Assembly (NCBI GenBank): GCA_017645785.1
Contig: JAGCNW010000016.1
Location: 62,001-126,000 of the forward strand
DNA length: 64,000 nt
Direction: 5' to 3'
Origin: Treponema sp.
GTDB lineage: Bacteria > Spirochaetota > Spirochaetia > Treponematales > Treponemataceae
Of the stretch, positions 51,001 to 59,390 are shown one piece after another. Within the stretch, counting starts at the first letter, position 1, and the number at the start of each line of letters is the position of its first letter. A program made the translations under genes and the position numbers. The notes below the pieces were generated by a model. It saw only the letters and a list, made by a program, of their open reading frames with translations, made no database searches and was not told the origin of the DNA.

Positions 51001-54000
51001 GGACCAGCGGCTTGGACAAGGTTGACTACACCGTCACTCCGCCCGGAACCCCTGCGACTTCTGTAGACGGAAGCGAGGCCATAGGCGGTCTTGTTTCTTC
51101 CGCCGCTGGAGACGTTTCATACACGCTAAGCCCGATTGGCTTTAAAGAAGGAATCAACTCTATCGCCATAAAGGGCGTTGACCTTGCGGGAAATTCTTCT
51201 ACTACAGAAACATATACGATTCAAATTGACACGACCGCGCCTTTGGTCAACACCGCTTACTACACTTATGACGGCGTGAATCTTACCGAAGCGGCCGGAA
51301 CTGTAATGTCAAACGGCTTGCTTGACATGACCGTTTTTGGAACGCTTGACGAAAAGCTTAGCGGCATAAAGAGCCTTGAACTAAAGATGAACAACGCCGT
51401 TGTGTCCGGCGCTGTCCTTTACACAAAGGATCCAATCACAGGAAAGGATTCTTACATTGACAGCTCAACGACATGGGCGGCTTACGCTGCCGCGGACAAC
51501 AAGGCCTACACAGGCTTTAAGGCAACGATAGACAAGTCAAAGCTTTCCGGCATAACAGGCGACGTTGACCTTTACGCCGTCGCCACAGACATGGCCGGAA
51601 ACGTCACCGAGCAAAGAAAGTTCGCGATTCACATTGACACGGACGCTCCAGCAATAACTGTGATGTCGCCCGATGTCAACGCTGTCGTAAACGGAAGCGT
51701 CACGTTCACAGGAGCCGTGGACGACCCCGCGCTTAGCGGAGTTCAGGCCTACTGGTCGTTTGACTCAAGCAAGACGATTGACCCCAGCCGCGCGACAAAT
51801 CCCGACCACGAAATCATGGACGGCTCAACTCCTCCAAAACCGCTTTTGGACGGAACCTACAGCTGGAACATAAAGAACTACGCGATGAGCGTTGTTGACA
51901 ACGTCAACGACAAAATCACTTTTATTGACGGAACTGAATACACAGGAACGAGCAAAGACGTTTACATAAAGATTTTGGCTCGCGACAAGGCCGCAAACCA
52001 AGCCGTCGAGCCCAGCAAGTTCACCATCGATCCCAACCGCGACAGGCCAAAAATCATCCTTACATCCGGCGCGCTTAGCGGAATGTCTCCGACAAATTAT
52101 GTTCCATACGGACAGCAAAAGTTGGAAGGCGCGATTGAGGACGACGACGGAATCACAAAGCTTGAATGCTCTTATAAGGCCCAGGACGCCAACGATTGGT
52201 CGGCTTGGACCGACATCACTTCAAGCATTTCGGGCGGCGCCTGGTCGTTTGACGTTCCTGCGGACAACAAGTATGCCGTGCGCTTTAGGGTCACAGACAA
52301 ATCTGGCGCGGTCTTCACTTCGACCAAGACTGGCGAAAAGAACATTTACCTTTCTCCTGTAATCGCCGGAACTGACGCCACATTCTCTACAGACGACACA
52401 TACCTATACTTGCAGGTTGACACCAAGAGGCCTGAGTATGACGGCTTGGAGTACTCTACAAGCGACGCAGCCGGCGGAACATACACTCCGACTAGCCCCG
52501 CCGACAAGCTTGGAACTGTGGGCGGACAAAAGAAATTTGTAATGTTGAATTTCTATGCAAAGGACGACAACGGAATAGCCTCTGCAAGCCTGACTTTGAA
52601 CGGCGTAAAATATGATGGAACCGTTGGCGTCTATGACATCGTGAACAAGCGCTATCCATGCGAAATAAAAGATGTTCCTGTCAGCGCTCTTGCTAGCGAC
52701 GTTTACGCCGCCAAGCTAGAAATAAAGGGCTCTTTTGAAAGCGACGTCACGACAGAAAACATAGCCTTTACCGTTGACAACACGCCGCCCGCGGTCAACC
52801 CGCTTAGCCCGGACGAAAACCATGTCCACGGCTTGATAACGGTTTACGGAACTGTCGACGGCTCAAATTCAATGAAATACGCGCTTAGCCTTAGCGGAAC
52901 TGAAAAGCCCGCTGACGGCGACTATAAGGGAATCGCCGGAGTAGGAAACACTTGGTTTGTTTACCTTGACGGCGGCGTCGCAACGCTGGAAGAAAGCCAC
53001 GACATTACGCTTGAGTCTTACATCATAGCCAAGCATGTAAAGGCCAAAAATTCCAAGGGCGTGGAAGTTGAAGCCACAGAAGAGACCATCAGAAACCAAA
53101 GCTTTGACGCGATTGTTCCCATTTACATTTGGATAAAAGCCTCGGACGATGTCGGAAATATTTACGAAAAGCCGCATCAAATCAACTTTGACCCGCAAGG
53201 CGGCCGGCCGACCGTAACATTTGGAAACCCTGAGGCCAACGAGGCGCGCGTTGGAGGCGAAGTGAAGCTTTACGGCGGCTCAGACTGCGAGGAAGGCGAA
53301 GTAAAGGCCGTCTTCTTGCAAATTATCAGCGCCCAGCACAACATGGACTCGACAACGGTTCCTTCTTACACAGGCGGAACGACTTGGGGAACGGCGACAT
53401 ATTCCGGCGGAAAGGTGACTGCCTTTGAGCCAAGCGCCAACGACATGGACTATCTAAAGGCCATGGGCTATAAAGTCGTAAAGATGCGCGACTATCCGAC
53501 AACAGAAACAATCTGGGACGGAAGCGGAACTCCAAGCGACTACGGCGTTGTGGCTGACTTTAAGGGAGGCGCCTGGAGCCTTAGAATAAACGGAAGCGGA
53601 GAGTTTAACCCCAAGCAGGGTGAAACAGGAACCAACCAGTTGATTGTCTGCGCCTACGCCTACAACGGAAGCAAGATGAACTTGCCGCAGTACAGGCAAA
53701 TGCTTGTTGACGCCGACAGCCCGACAATCAGCGACATGTTCATAAAGCAGTATGACTCTGGCTCTGTCCTTTCGGCCGCCAAGGCCTACACTAACGGCGT
53801 TTATGTAAAGGGCGCGAGCAACCTTGAGTTTGACCTTAAGGACGGCGACGACATCGCCAAAGTCTTTATAGGAAAGAGCGACGAAAGCGCGGCCAAGGCA
53901 AAGGATGACGCCACGGCGCAAAAGGCCGCCGACACAACTCCTGTTGACCACAAGGTGATTCCAAGCGAAGTGACAGGCTCCGCCGGAAACTACCACGCCA

Positions 54001-57000
54001 AGATTGCCCTTGCCACTGCAAGCGGCGTTGGAAGCAAGTACTTTTATGTCATTTTTGCCGACATGAAGGGAAATACTGGAACACAGGCCTTTAACATCAA
54101 TTACGACAACGTACGGCCTGCGGTCGCCTCTAAAAACATTCCTACGGACGTCCACAATTCCGACGGCTATTATTCAGTAGAGGCCAAGGTGACGGAAGCC
54201 GTTTACGACAACCACAACCAGTCGGGTTTTGAGCGCTTTGTAGTTTACTTTAAGCGTGGAAACAAGGTCTTTGACCCGATGATTTCCAAAAAGAAGGTCG
54301 GCGCCGCCAATCCCGACAACTGGGTGGATGTAAGCGGCATGACTGTGACAGACGGACTTTACTGGGCGCAAAAGACAGTCGAGCGCGAGGCGGCGAACCT
54401 CAATGTAATAAAGCTTTCTTCCGGCGACGCTAGCGCCCACATTCACGCGGGCCGCCTTGTGAAGATTGGAGGAGCCTACTACAGAATTACAGCGGTCACC
54501 GACGGAACTGGAGCTGACAGCGGCAAAAAAATAATCACTCTCGACGGCCAGGTGGAGGAGTCGTTCACTACGGCCTACTTTGCCTACGGAGAGTCGGTTG
54601 ACAACAACAAAAAGGAAACAGGAAACGGCCTAACTTCTGAGGTAGAAGGCTACGGCTACGGTTATCCAACTGGCATAGCCAACGACGACGGCGACCTTAT
54701 GGAGGAATGGGCCAACATTCAGGGAACGACATGTAACTTGAGTGCCAAAATAAACTCAAGGAACATTCCTGACGGAAGCGTGGAAATTTACTACTCTGTC
54801 TTTGACAAGGCCGGAAACGTAACGACAGGCAGCGTGACCGGAGCCTATGTCTCCAACAACGCGCCTCGTCTGGCCAACGTTATTGTGGCCAGCGACCACA
54901 ACTATAACGGCGTTTACACAGACGCCGGCGAAAGCCGCGCCAAGTTTACGGACAGCGAAAAGCCTTCTGACTGGGCCAATGCCTACAAGACCTTGGATTT
55001 GGGAAACAACTCGCATCCTTGGATTTCGGCCAAGGGAACAGTCCGCGTGACTCCCGAAATTTTGGGCGGAAACGGAGCCTTGACTTGGACTTGCAAATAC
55101 GCCGGCAGTTCGGACCCATCCTACCCCGCGGCTCTTTCCACAGACACGCCGCTTGTGGAGAACGAAAGGCGAGCTGTAAACACGATTCTTCTTCCAGACA
55201 CTTCTCTTAAGATGGCCAGCGACGGAACAGGCTTGTATGAAATCAATGTCCTTGACTCAACCGACGGCGGCGCCCAAAAAGCTGTGATAAACCTTTGGAT
55301 GACCAACGACGTCAACGATTATGAAAGGCCCGCGGCAAAGACCAAGCGCTTCTATTGGAAGAGCCTTACAAACAATAGCGTATATGGCTCAAGTTCCGCC
55401 AAGAGCCAATTGGACTTGAAGGGCCACATCGAGTTGGAAGAAACTTGGCCCGACGGACGAATTGTTTTTGGCTCAACGCCAAAGGTAAGCGGCAAGATTG
55501 TCATTAGGGGAACTATATTTGACAACGCCGGCATCAAAGAGATAAAAATCACTGTGCCCGGCATTTTGCCCGGCGCAATGGATAGCGCCACAACCGTGGC
55601 CACTTGCGACTTTACAAAAACTGATCTTTCCGCGCGTTGGACTAAAAAGGAATCGGGTGACCTTGCCGCAGCCGGCTACCATTTTGCGCTTGACGCGGAC
55701 GAAGGCGGCAACGTAAAGGAGCGCTACACCAACACCGGCCACTTTGTGTCATGGACGCTGGAAGTTGACACAGAAAAAGCCAAGTTTGGAACGGACAATC
55801 TTCCAGCAAAAACTGGTGAAAACTTTATTCTTAGCGTTGTCGATAAAAATGGCAACCTGTCTTATGTTAATGACACAAGCGAAGTTTATAGCAACTGGGA
55901 AATAACTGTCTACGCCACCGAAGAGCAAGCGTCCGCCGGCAAGTACTACGCCGAAGAGCGTTTTGCCGCAGCCGACGACAGCGAAGGCTTTGTGGCGGCA
56001 GACTACAATGCCGACGAGTTTGAGCATATTGGAGACGCGTCTGACAGCGACACGCCTGGCGTGAACAAATACGTCCACGCAAAACCGGTGAACGCCAATT
56101 ACACTATGGACATCGTTCCATACATCACAAAGGTAAAAACCAGCCTTAGCGCGGTCAACGCCACAAACGGCGTCACCGACCGCAGCAGCCTTGGCCATTA
56201 TCCGGTTTTTGTTTACAAGAATTCTACGCTTAGCGGAGTGACGGATTCCATTGCAAATAAAAACGAGACCATTGAGATTTATGGCTTTAACCTTAACGGA
56301 GCCAAGTACGGCGACACATCGGACGCAAGCTACGATCCGGCGAAAAACATCGTTACAATAAACAGCGACAAAGTAGCGACCGGCGCCTTTGCCCTTACTG
56401 TAAACGGCGTGGGCACGTTGAACAACGTTAACGACAATGACGCAAAGGGCTCTTACACAAAGACCACAAGCGAACCCGGCGGCGATTATGATGTTTACAA
56501 AAACTACTACAACCGCCAGCCAAACAACGCCAACAACAACAATTTGACCGACGACATTGCCTTTGACGTTTGGCAGCTCAACGCCTACGCCGCCGCTCCG
56601 ATGTACGGCAACGTAGAAGACCCGCAGATGAAAATACAGCCCTTTGGAAAGACTGTCACAAAGCAAGCAAAGGTTGATGGTGGAGTTGGCAATGTTGTAG
56701 ATGATACAAATTTTGTACCTGGCGGCGGCGGAAATGTTACGACGGACGGCAAAATCGGCTTTGCTTTTGCAAACGCATCCAGCGCCTTTAGCATGCCAAA
56801 CAGCGACCACTCTTGGACTTACTGGAATTACGGCTATACCAATATACGCCACACAGCTTTGACTTACGACCCTGCGGGCTATGTTTGGTCTTCCGCGGCG
56901 GGTCAAGACGTAAACGGCGATGGTAACAGCGACATATTCTATTTGGAATCAACCCATTGGCGCGAGAACGGCGGTGTTGGAACAAGCGGAGTGCATCTTC

Positions 57001-58217
57001 CTCGTGACACAAAAATTCACTCTGCATGTAAACTTGAAACTCTTACATTAACCGGTGATTATGCATCCAGCCGTTTGGACAGAATCCAGTCACCCAGCAT
57101 CGCGGCGACGACGCATGGCTTGTACATGGCCTATTACGATAAGGCCAGTGGAGTCATACGCTATAGGGCTGGCGCCATGACTGGAACTTGGGCAAATGAT
57201 TGGGCGTTTAAAAAGACTACAGATTCTGGTATCTGGGCTCCAGAAAGTAAGATTTCAAGATATTGGGAATTTAAGAACGGATACTTTAAAAACCAAGCGA
57301 CTAGCGAAACTATGTCGTATGCCGATTCGCTTAAAAACGTTCAAATTGTATCTACAAGCGCCACTCCAAACGTGTGCATAGCGGCCATTGACGGCAAGGG
57401 CGCTGATATTTCCAGCGACCATGTTGTAATGGTTTGGTGCGATGGAAGCAAGGTTAGCTACGCTTATACTACCGGCAACCCGATGGCGTCAACTAATAAT
57501 AAATTGACCGCCGCTTGGACTACCGTTGAAGATATCTTTGGCGGAAAGGTCAACGGCGGCGACTGCAAGTGCCAGGTAGCGGTTGACGCGGCTGGCGGCG
57601 TTCACATCGCGGCCTACGCCGAAAAGGGTATGGACATTTGGTACGCCTATTTGCCCTCTGCGACTGCAAGCGCTAAAGTTTGCAAGGTGGATTCATACGG
57701 CAGCGCAGGAGAATACCTTACTATAGATGTGGCTCTTGCGGCGGACAGTACTGCGACCAATCCCAAGCCTATTCCGCAAATCGGCTATTATTCAACCAAG
57801 AGCACGCGCCCCAAGTTCGCGCGCTGGAACGCAGCCAAGGGCAATATATTTGAACTGACCGCGGACAAAATGCAGGGCACGGACGATAGCGATTCATTTA
57901 CCGGCAACTGGGAAGTGACCAACGTTCCAACTCAAAGAGCCGTCCGCGTAAGCGATTCGGTTAACAAGGTAAAGCAAAACATCAACATTGGCGTTTGGAA
58001 AGACGCTGACGGAAAGCTTGCGTATTCTACCAAGAACGGCTTGGCGACCGGCGCGGTCGGAACATCCGATTGCCACGTCGCTTCCGGCATGAACACCACC
58101 GACAACTACGGCGACGTCTACGGCAACGGCACTAGAAACGCAGTCCTTGGCTATATGTGGGGCGACAGCGCCGACGCCTTCATCGAGACCGCGCAAAGGT
58201 TGGGCAACAACGACTAG
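48009..58217 (+). CDS. Giant Ig-repeat lipoprotein 2 (3,402 residues)
   Basis: Signal peptide with lipid-attachment Cys35 (LVFAFSSC); the mature protein starts CEAGLGESIDTSVPIV, almost the same as its neighbour. The same 14 Ig-unit starts occur in the same order (DTSVP, DSTPP, DAAPP, DTVPP, DTTAP, DTDAP, DTKRP, DNTPP, DPQGGRP, DADSP, DNVRP and others), so the pair arose by duplication of a ~10-kb gene. The Asn-rich block is at ~2803-2857 (YNRQPN, NLTDD, DVWQL). The C-terminal ~370 residues show propeller-like strands (LYMAYYDKASGVIRYRAG; GVHIAAYAEKGMDIWYAYL). GGAGGG precedes ATG 48009, 15 bp after the previous gene; a strong terminator follows. Confidence 0.75.
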   Translation: MTIMRKMKKSEFFSVRSLFAGLFGALALVFAFSSCEAGLGESIDTSVPIVTVTAPESGAVLSKTVNISGSCTDDKAVARVAVTVTNTTTGVIAGVYNATIAGNTWTLAVNNLIDGTYSANAICYDAAGRQSGVASRVFDVDSTPPVFCVTKPNSLSITDPAAYGRDVTIKGEIADDHAVKQMDIRVFKVQDGAATEITGNLNKTTFSGFETAGGTEVTIAKFFTDSDIPSITSDDYPLYLNYKAMYSDLGAQVGDTVNLYIFPYLTDAAGNVSDKCYIQSSLKQLTAKACNVDTTSDSLQTAQFKKVLNGSYSLGEVDVSTVKTILYGEYDQSAIGTNYLYYACLPKGQVPAASSNSPLAMSVNANNSPMYEFGGFSVDRDNIVFKEVANKGTISIKVSAGLDGNEIIANTVRVYLWECSDALQLRPGSDLSNLSTASYSSDNAVAAKAFKVYDSEQNEVKSLPDSIKVSTATYKIVLPDNLSAGVHYIMTAGGVDVAGNKFYSTDTYAFMVATTGDAPKVDFVDRFFINARAIDKNQSDAYKAVVQITDKTGSGSIPEGEGTIQEDGNWVKVSLSLYKGYAKTKGYLSDDDLLQTLPETNYVGSSQIIKKAAGEFYVEVPVNGFDLTGANKADNYTVAMQVRAKNIGATSESTTYIFWADAAPPALTIAAPARDAGTSESVPIYIFETDKNITIDTSVNPPVYNYTARGTWGDASGSGTSEIFYAWDAPASPALSWTAAAGTAVDGVTYYTKQAGDGATGLYLADTGIKAGDSVAGKYTLSLGTDWTAISGAPKSVSNANWNKETVVSNSSDRTLNVAAVDQTGNISAVSKVNNIMFDFAAPVVTAPAVKEYYTKADATSNKYTFVINVVDESGLKSLEVTAKKYNAATKAYEPVASGSSGYTLVVADDKTKATITLKDDSTSDGKWQFAAIAKDKAMRVGTAEFAFTIDTVPPERVEQYTNSDTSKNRMITIGADGADSDWHNSENITIKGKYKEWTSGLDKVDYTVTPPGTPATSVDGSEAIGGLVSSAAGDVSYTLSPIGFKEGINSIAIKGVDLAGNSSTTETYTIQIDTTAPLVNTAYYTYDGVNLTEAAGTVMSNGLLDMTVFGTLDEKLSGIKSLELKMNNAVVSGAVLYTKDPITGKDSYIDSSTTWAAYAAADNKAYTGFKATIDKSKLSGITGDVDLYAVATDMAGNVTEQRKFAIHIDTDAPAITVMSPDVNAVVNGSVTFTGAVDDPALSGVQAYWSFDSSKTIDPSRATNPDHEIMDGSTPPKPLLDGTYSWNIKNYAMSVVDNVNDKITFIDGTEYTGTSKDVYIKILARDKAANQAVEPSKFTIDPNRDRPKIILTSGALSGMSPTNYVPYGQQKLEGAIEDDDGITKLECSYKAQDANDWSAWTDITSSISGGAWSFDVPADNKYAVRFRVTDKSGAVFTSTKTGEKNIYLSPVIAGTDATFSTDDTYLYLQVDTKRPEYDGLEYSTSDAAGGTYTPTSPADKLGTVGGQKKFVMLNFYAKDDNGIASASLTLNGVKYDGTVGVYDIVNKRYPCEIKDVPVSALASDVYAAKLEIKGSFESDVTTENIAFTVDNTPPAVNPLSPDENHVHGLITVYGTVDGSNSMKYALSLSGTEKPADGDYKGIAGVGNTWFVYLDGGVATLEESHDITLESYIIAKHVKAKNSKGVEVEATEETIRNQSFDAIVPIYIWIKASDDVGNIYEKPHQINFDPQGGRPTVTFGNPEANEARVGGEVKLYGGSDCEEGEVKAVFLQIISAQHNMDSTTVPSYTGGTTWGTATYSGGKVTAFEPSANDMDYLKAMGYKVVKMRDYPTTETIWDGSGTPSDYGVVADFKGGAWSLRINGSGEFNPKQGETGTNQLIVCAYAYNGSKMNLPQYRQMLVDADSPTISDMFIKQYDSGSVLSAAKAYTNGVYVKGASNLEFDLKDGDDIAKVFIGKSDESAAKAKDDATAQKAADTTPVDHKVIPSEVTGSAGNYHAKIALATASGVGSKYFYVIFADMKGNTGTQAFNINYDNVRPAVASKNIPTDVHNSDGYYSVEAKVTEAVYDNHNQSGFERFVVYFKRGNKVFDPMISKKKVGAANPDNWVDVSGMTVTDGLYWAQKTVEREAANLNVIKLSSGDASAHIHAGRLVKIGGAYYRITAVTDGTGADSGKKIITLDGQVEESFTTAYFAYGESVDNNKKETGNGLTSEVEGYGYGYPTGIANDDGDLMEEWANIQGTTCNLSAKINSRNIPDGSVEIYYSVFDKAGNVTTGSVTGAYVSNNAPRLANVIVASDHNYNGVYTDAGESRAKFTDSEKPSDWANAYKTLDLGNNSHPWISAKGTVRVTPEILGGNGALTWTCKYAGSSDPSYPAALSTDTPLVENERRAVNTILLPDTSLKMASDGTGLYEINVLDSTDGGAQKAVINLWMTNDVNDYERPAAKTKRFYWKSLTNNSVYGSSSAKSQLDLKGHIELEETWPDGRIVFGSTPKVSGKIVIRGTIFDNAGIKEIKITVPGILPGAMDSATTVATCDFTKTDLSARWTKKESGDLAAAGYHFALDADEGGNVKERYTNTGHFVSWTLEVDTEKAKFGTDNLPAKTGENFILSVVDKNGNLSYVNDTSEVYSNWEITVYATEEQASAGKYYAEERFAAADDSEGFVAADYNADEFEHIGDASDSDTPGVNKYVHAKPVNANYTMDIVPYITKVKTSLSAVNATNGVTDRSSLGHYPVFVYKNSTLSGVTDSIANKNETIEIYGFNLNGAKYGDTSDASYDPAKNIVTINSDKVATGAFALTVNGVGTLNNVNDNDAKGSYTKTTSEPGGDYDVYKNYYNRQPNNANNNNLTDDIAFDVWQLNAYAAAPMYGNVEDPQMKIQPFGKTVTKQAKVDGGVGNVVDDTNFVPGGGGNVTTDGKIGFAFANASSAFSMPNSDHSWTYWNYGYTNIRHTALTYDPAGYVWSSAAGQDVNGDGNSDIFYLESTHWRENGGVGTSGVHLPRDTKIHSACKLETLTLTGDYASSRLDRIQSPSIAATTHGLYMAYYDKASGVIRYRAGAMTGTWANDWAFKKTTDSGIWAPESKISRYWEFKNGYFKNQATSETMSYADSLKNVQIVSTSATPNVCIAAIDGKGADISSDHVVMVWCDGSKVSYAYTTGNPMASTNNKLTAAWTTVEDIFGGKVNGGDCKCQVAVDAAGGVHIAAYAEKGMDIWYAYLPSATASAKVCKVDSYGSAGEYLTIDVALAADSTATNPKPIPQIGYYSTKSTRPKFARWNAAKGNIFELTADKMQGTDDSDSFTGNWEVTNVPTQRAVRVSDSVNKVKQNINIGVWKDADGKLAYSTKNGLATGAVGTSDCHVASGMNTTDNYGDVYGNGTRNAVLGYMWGDSADAFIETAQRLGNND

Positions 58218-58279
58218 CGGTTTGCTAGCGGCGTGGATTGTCGGGCTTTAGAACGATTTAGGCATTTAAAGACAAAGAA

Positions 58280-58309
58280 GGGGCTGCCAACAGGCAGCCC
58301 CTGTTTTTT
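58280..58309 (+). terminator. Terminator of the giant surface-protein operon
   Basis: GGGGCTGCC-aaca-GGCAGCCCC (58280-58301), perfect nine-base-pair stem, followed by TG and TTTTTT. It lies between the convergent gene ends. Confidence 0.92.
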
Positions 58310-59213
58310 AGGAGTGGGTGGGTTGCGCGGCCAGGGCTTTTTGCAGTTCCAGCACTTGCTCCAATGGGAGGTCTTCCGCTTGCGCGATTTGCTCTGGAGT
58401 GCCAAGCTTCATTTTTAGGAGATTTCGCGCGGCTTCCAGGGCTTTTTGCTCGCGGGCCACTTCCTCGTGAACTTTGATATCCGTGTCATAGTCATATTCG
58501 CCTACAAACATATTCCTTACCTCCGTGGCCTTGCGTGAAAGATAGTCAACAAGAATGCCTTTTGAAATCGCCTCGCTTATCGCCTTGTCGTAGCAGTCTA
58601 TCAGCTCATCGTCGGGCGGATATGTTCCAAGCGCAGAACGGTGGCTCGCAATGATTTCCATAAACTCGCAATACTCTTTCATTATAGCGCAGTTTTTAAC
58701 GACTGGCAACTTTTTTCCAGCCTCGCCGCCGATGTTTGCGAATTTCACTTTCACCTCGCAGGCCGGATCGTCTTGCGACTCGATAAAAGCGTCCGACAGG
58801 CGCATTGTTCGCTCGCGTTCTTCTTTTTGCTTGCGGTCACCGTTATAAAAGACGTAAAATTCCGGCGCGGGAATTTTGTACAGCGGCTCGCGATATCGGA
58901 ATCTTGCGGGAACGATTCCATAGAGCAGGTGAACGTAGTATTCCAGACATCGCAAGGGCATGTTTTCGTTCGGCGTTGACTGGTGCTCGATGAGGACAAA
59001 GAGCCGTCCGTTGACCAACACGCTGATGTCCGTGTCAAAGGTTTTGTAAATCGCCTGCGGGATTTCCTTTCGCTCCAGTTTTGTGTTCTCAAGCGTTAGG
59101 TTGGTTCCGTGAATCGCGTTATAGAGAGATAGGAAATTTTTCTTTCCGTCCTTTTCGTCGTCGCAGAACAAGTCCGCGAACACGCCCGACTTGATTTTCG
59201 AGTTTGCTTTCAT
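58308..59213 (-). CDS. Rpn-family PD-(D/E)XK nuclease/putative transposase
   Basis: 301 residues. The N-terminal half is the PDDEXK_2 domain: FADLFCDDEKDGKKNFLSLYNAI start, Asp in FDTDISVLVNGRLFVLIEHQS with the E-x-Q variant of the catalytic E-x-K. The C-terminus (ALEAARNLLKMKLGTPEQIAQAEDLPLEQVLEL) is the helical tail of this family. Relatives promote RecA-independent recombination in E. coli; many are multicopy in spirochaete and gut genomes. GGAGG lies before the ATG. The 177-bp leader region (59214-59390) is A/T-rich with a GGCCGC...GCGGCC hairpin near the start codon and no clear promoter. No terminal inverted repeats were found, so this is not shown to be a mobile element. Confidence 0.85.
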   Translation of the reverse strand: MKANSKIKSGVFADLFCDDEKDGKKNFLSLYNAIHGTNLTLENTKLERKEIPQAIYKTFDTDISVLVNGRLFVLIEHQSTPNENMPLRCLEYYVHLLYGIVPARFRYREPLYKIPAPEFYVFYNGDRKQKEERERTMRLSDAFIESQDDPACEVKVKFANIGGEAGKKLPVVKNCAIMKEYCEFMEIIASHRSALGTYPPDDELIDCYDKAISEAISKGILVDYLSRKATEVRNMFVGEYDYDTDIKVHEEVAREQKALEAARNLLKMKLGTPEQIAQAEDLPLEQVLELQKALAAQPTHS

Positions 59214-59390
59214 GCAAGACCTCCATAAAAATTTGGCGGCCGCGGATTTTGCGGCCCCCAGTTTTATATAGAGATATAGGTTTTTGCGCGGTTTTTAGTT
59301 TTTTTTGGCGGGAATTCGTAAAAATTTTTTAGGATTTCTGCAGGTATTTTTGTTTGTTGATTTTGTTCAACTAAGCGGAGAGGCGGCGGG

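Noticed and set aside
58308-59213. Insertion sequence around the Rpn-type gene
   Set aside because: No terminal inverted repeats or target duplications are visible, and the Rpn family is usually a solitary gene.
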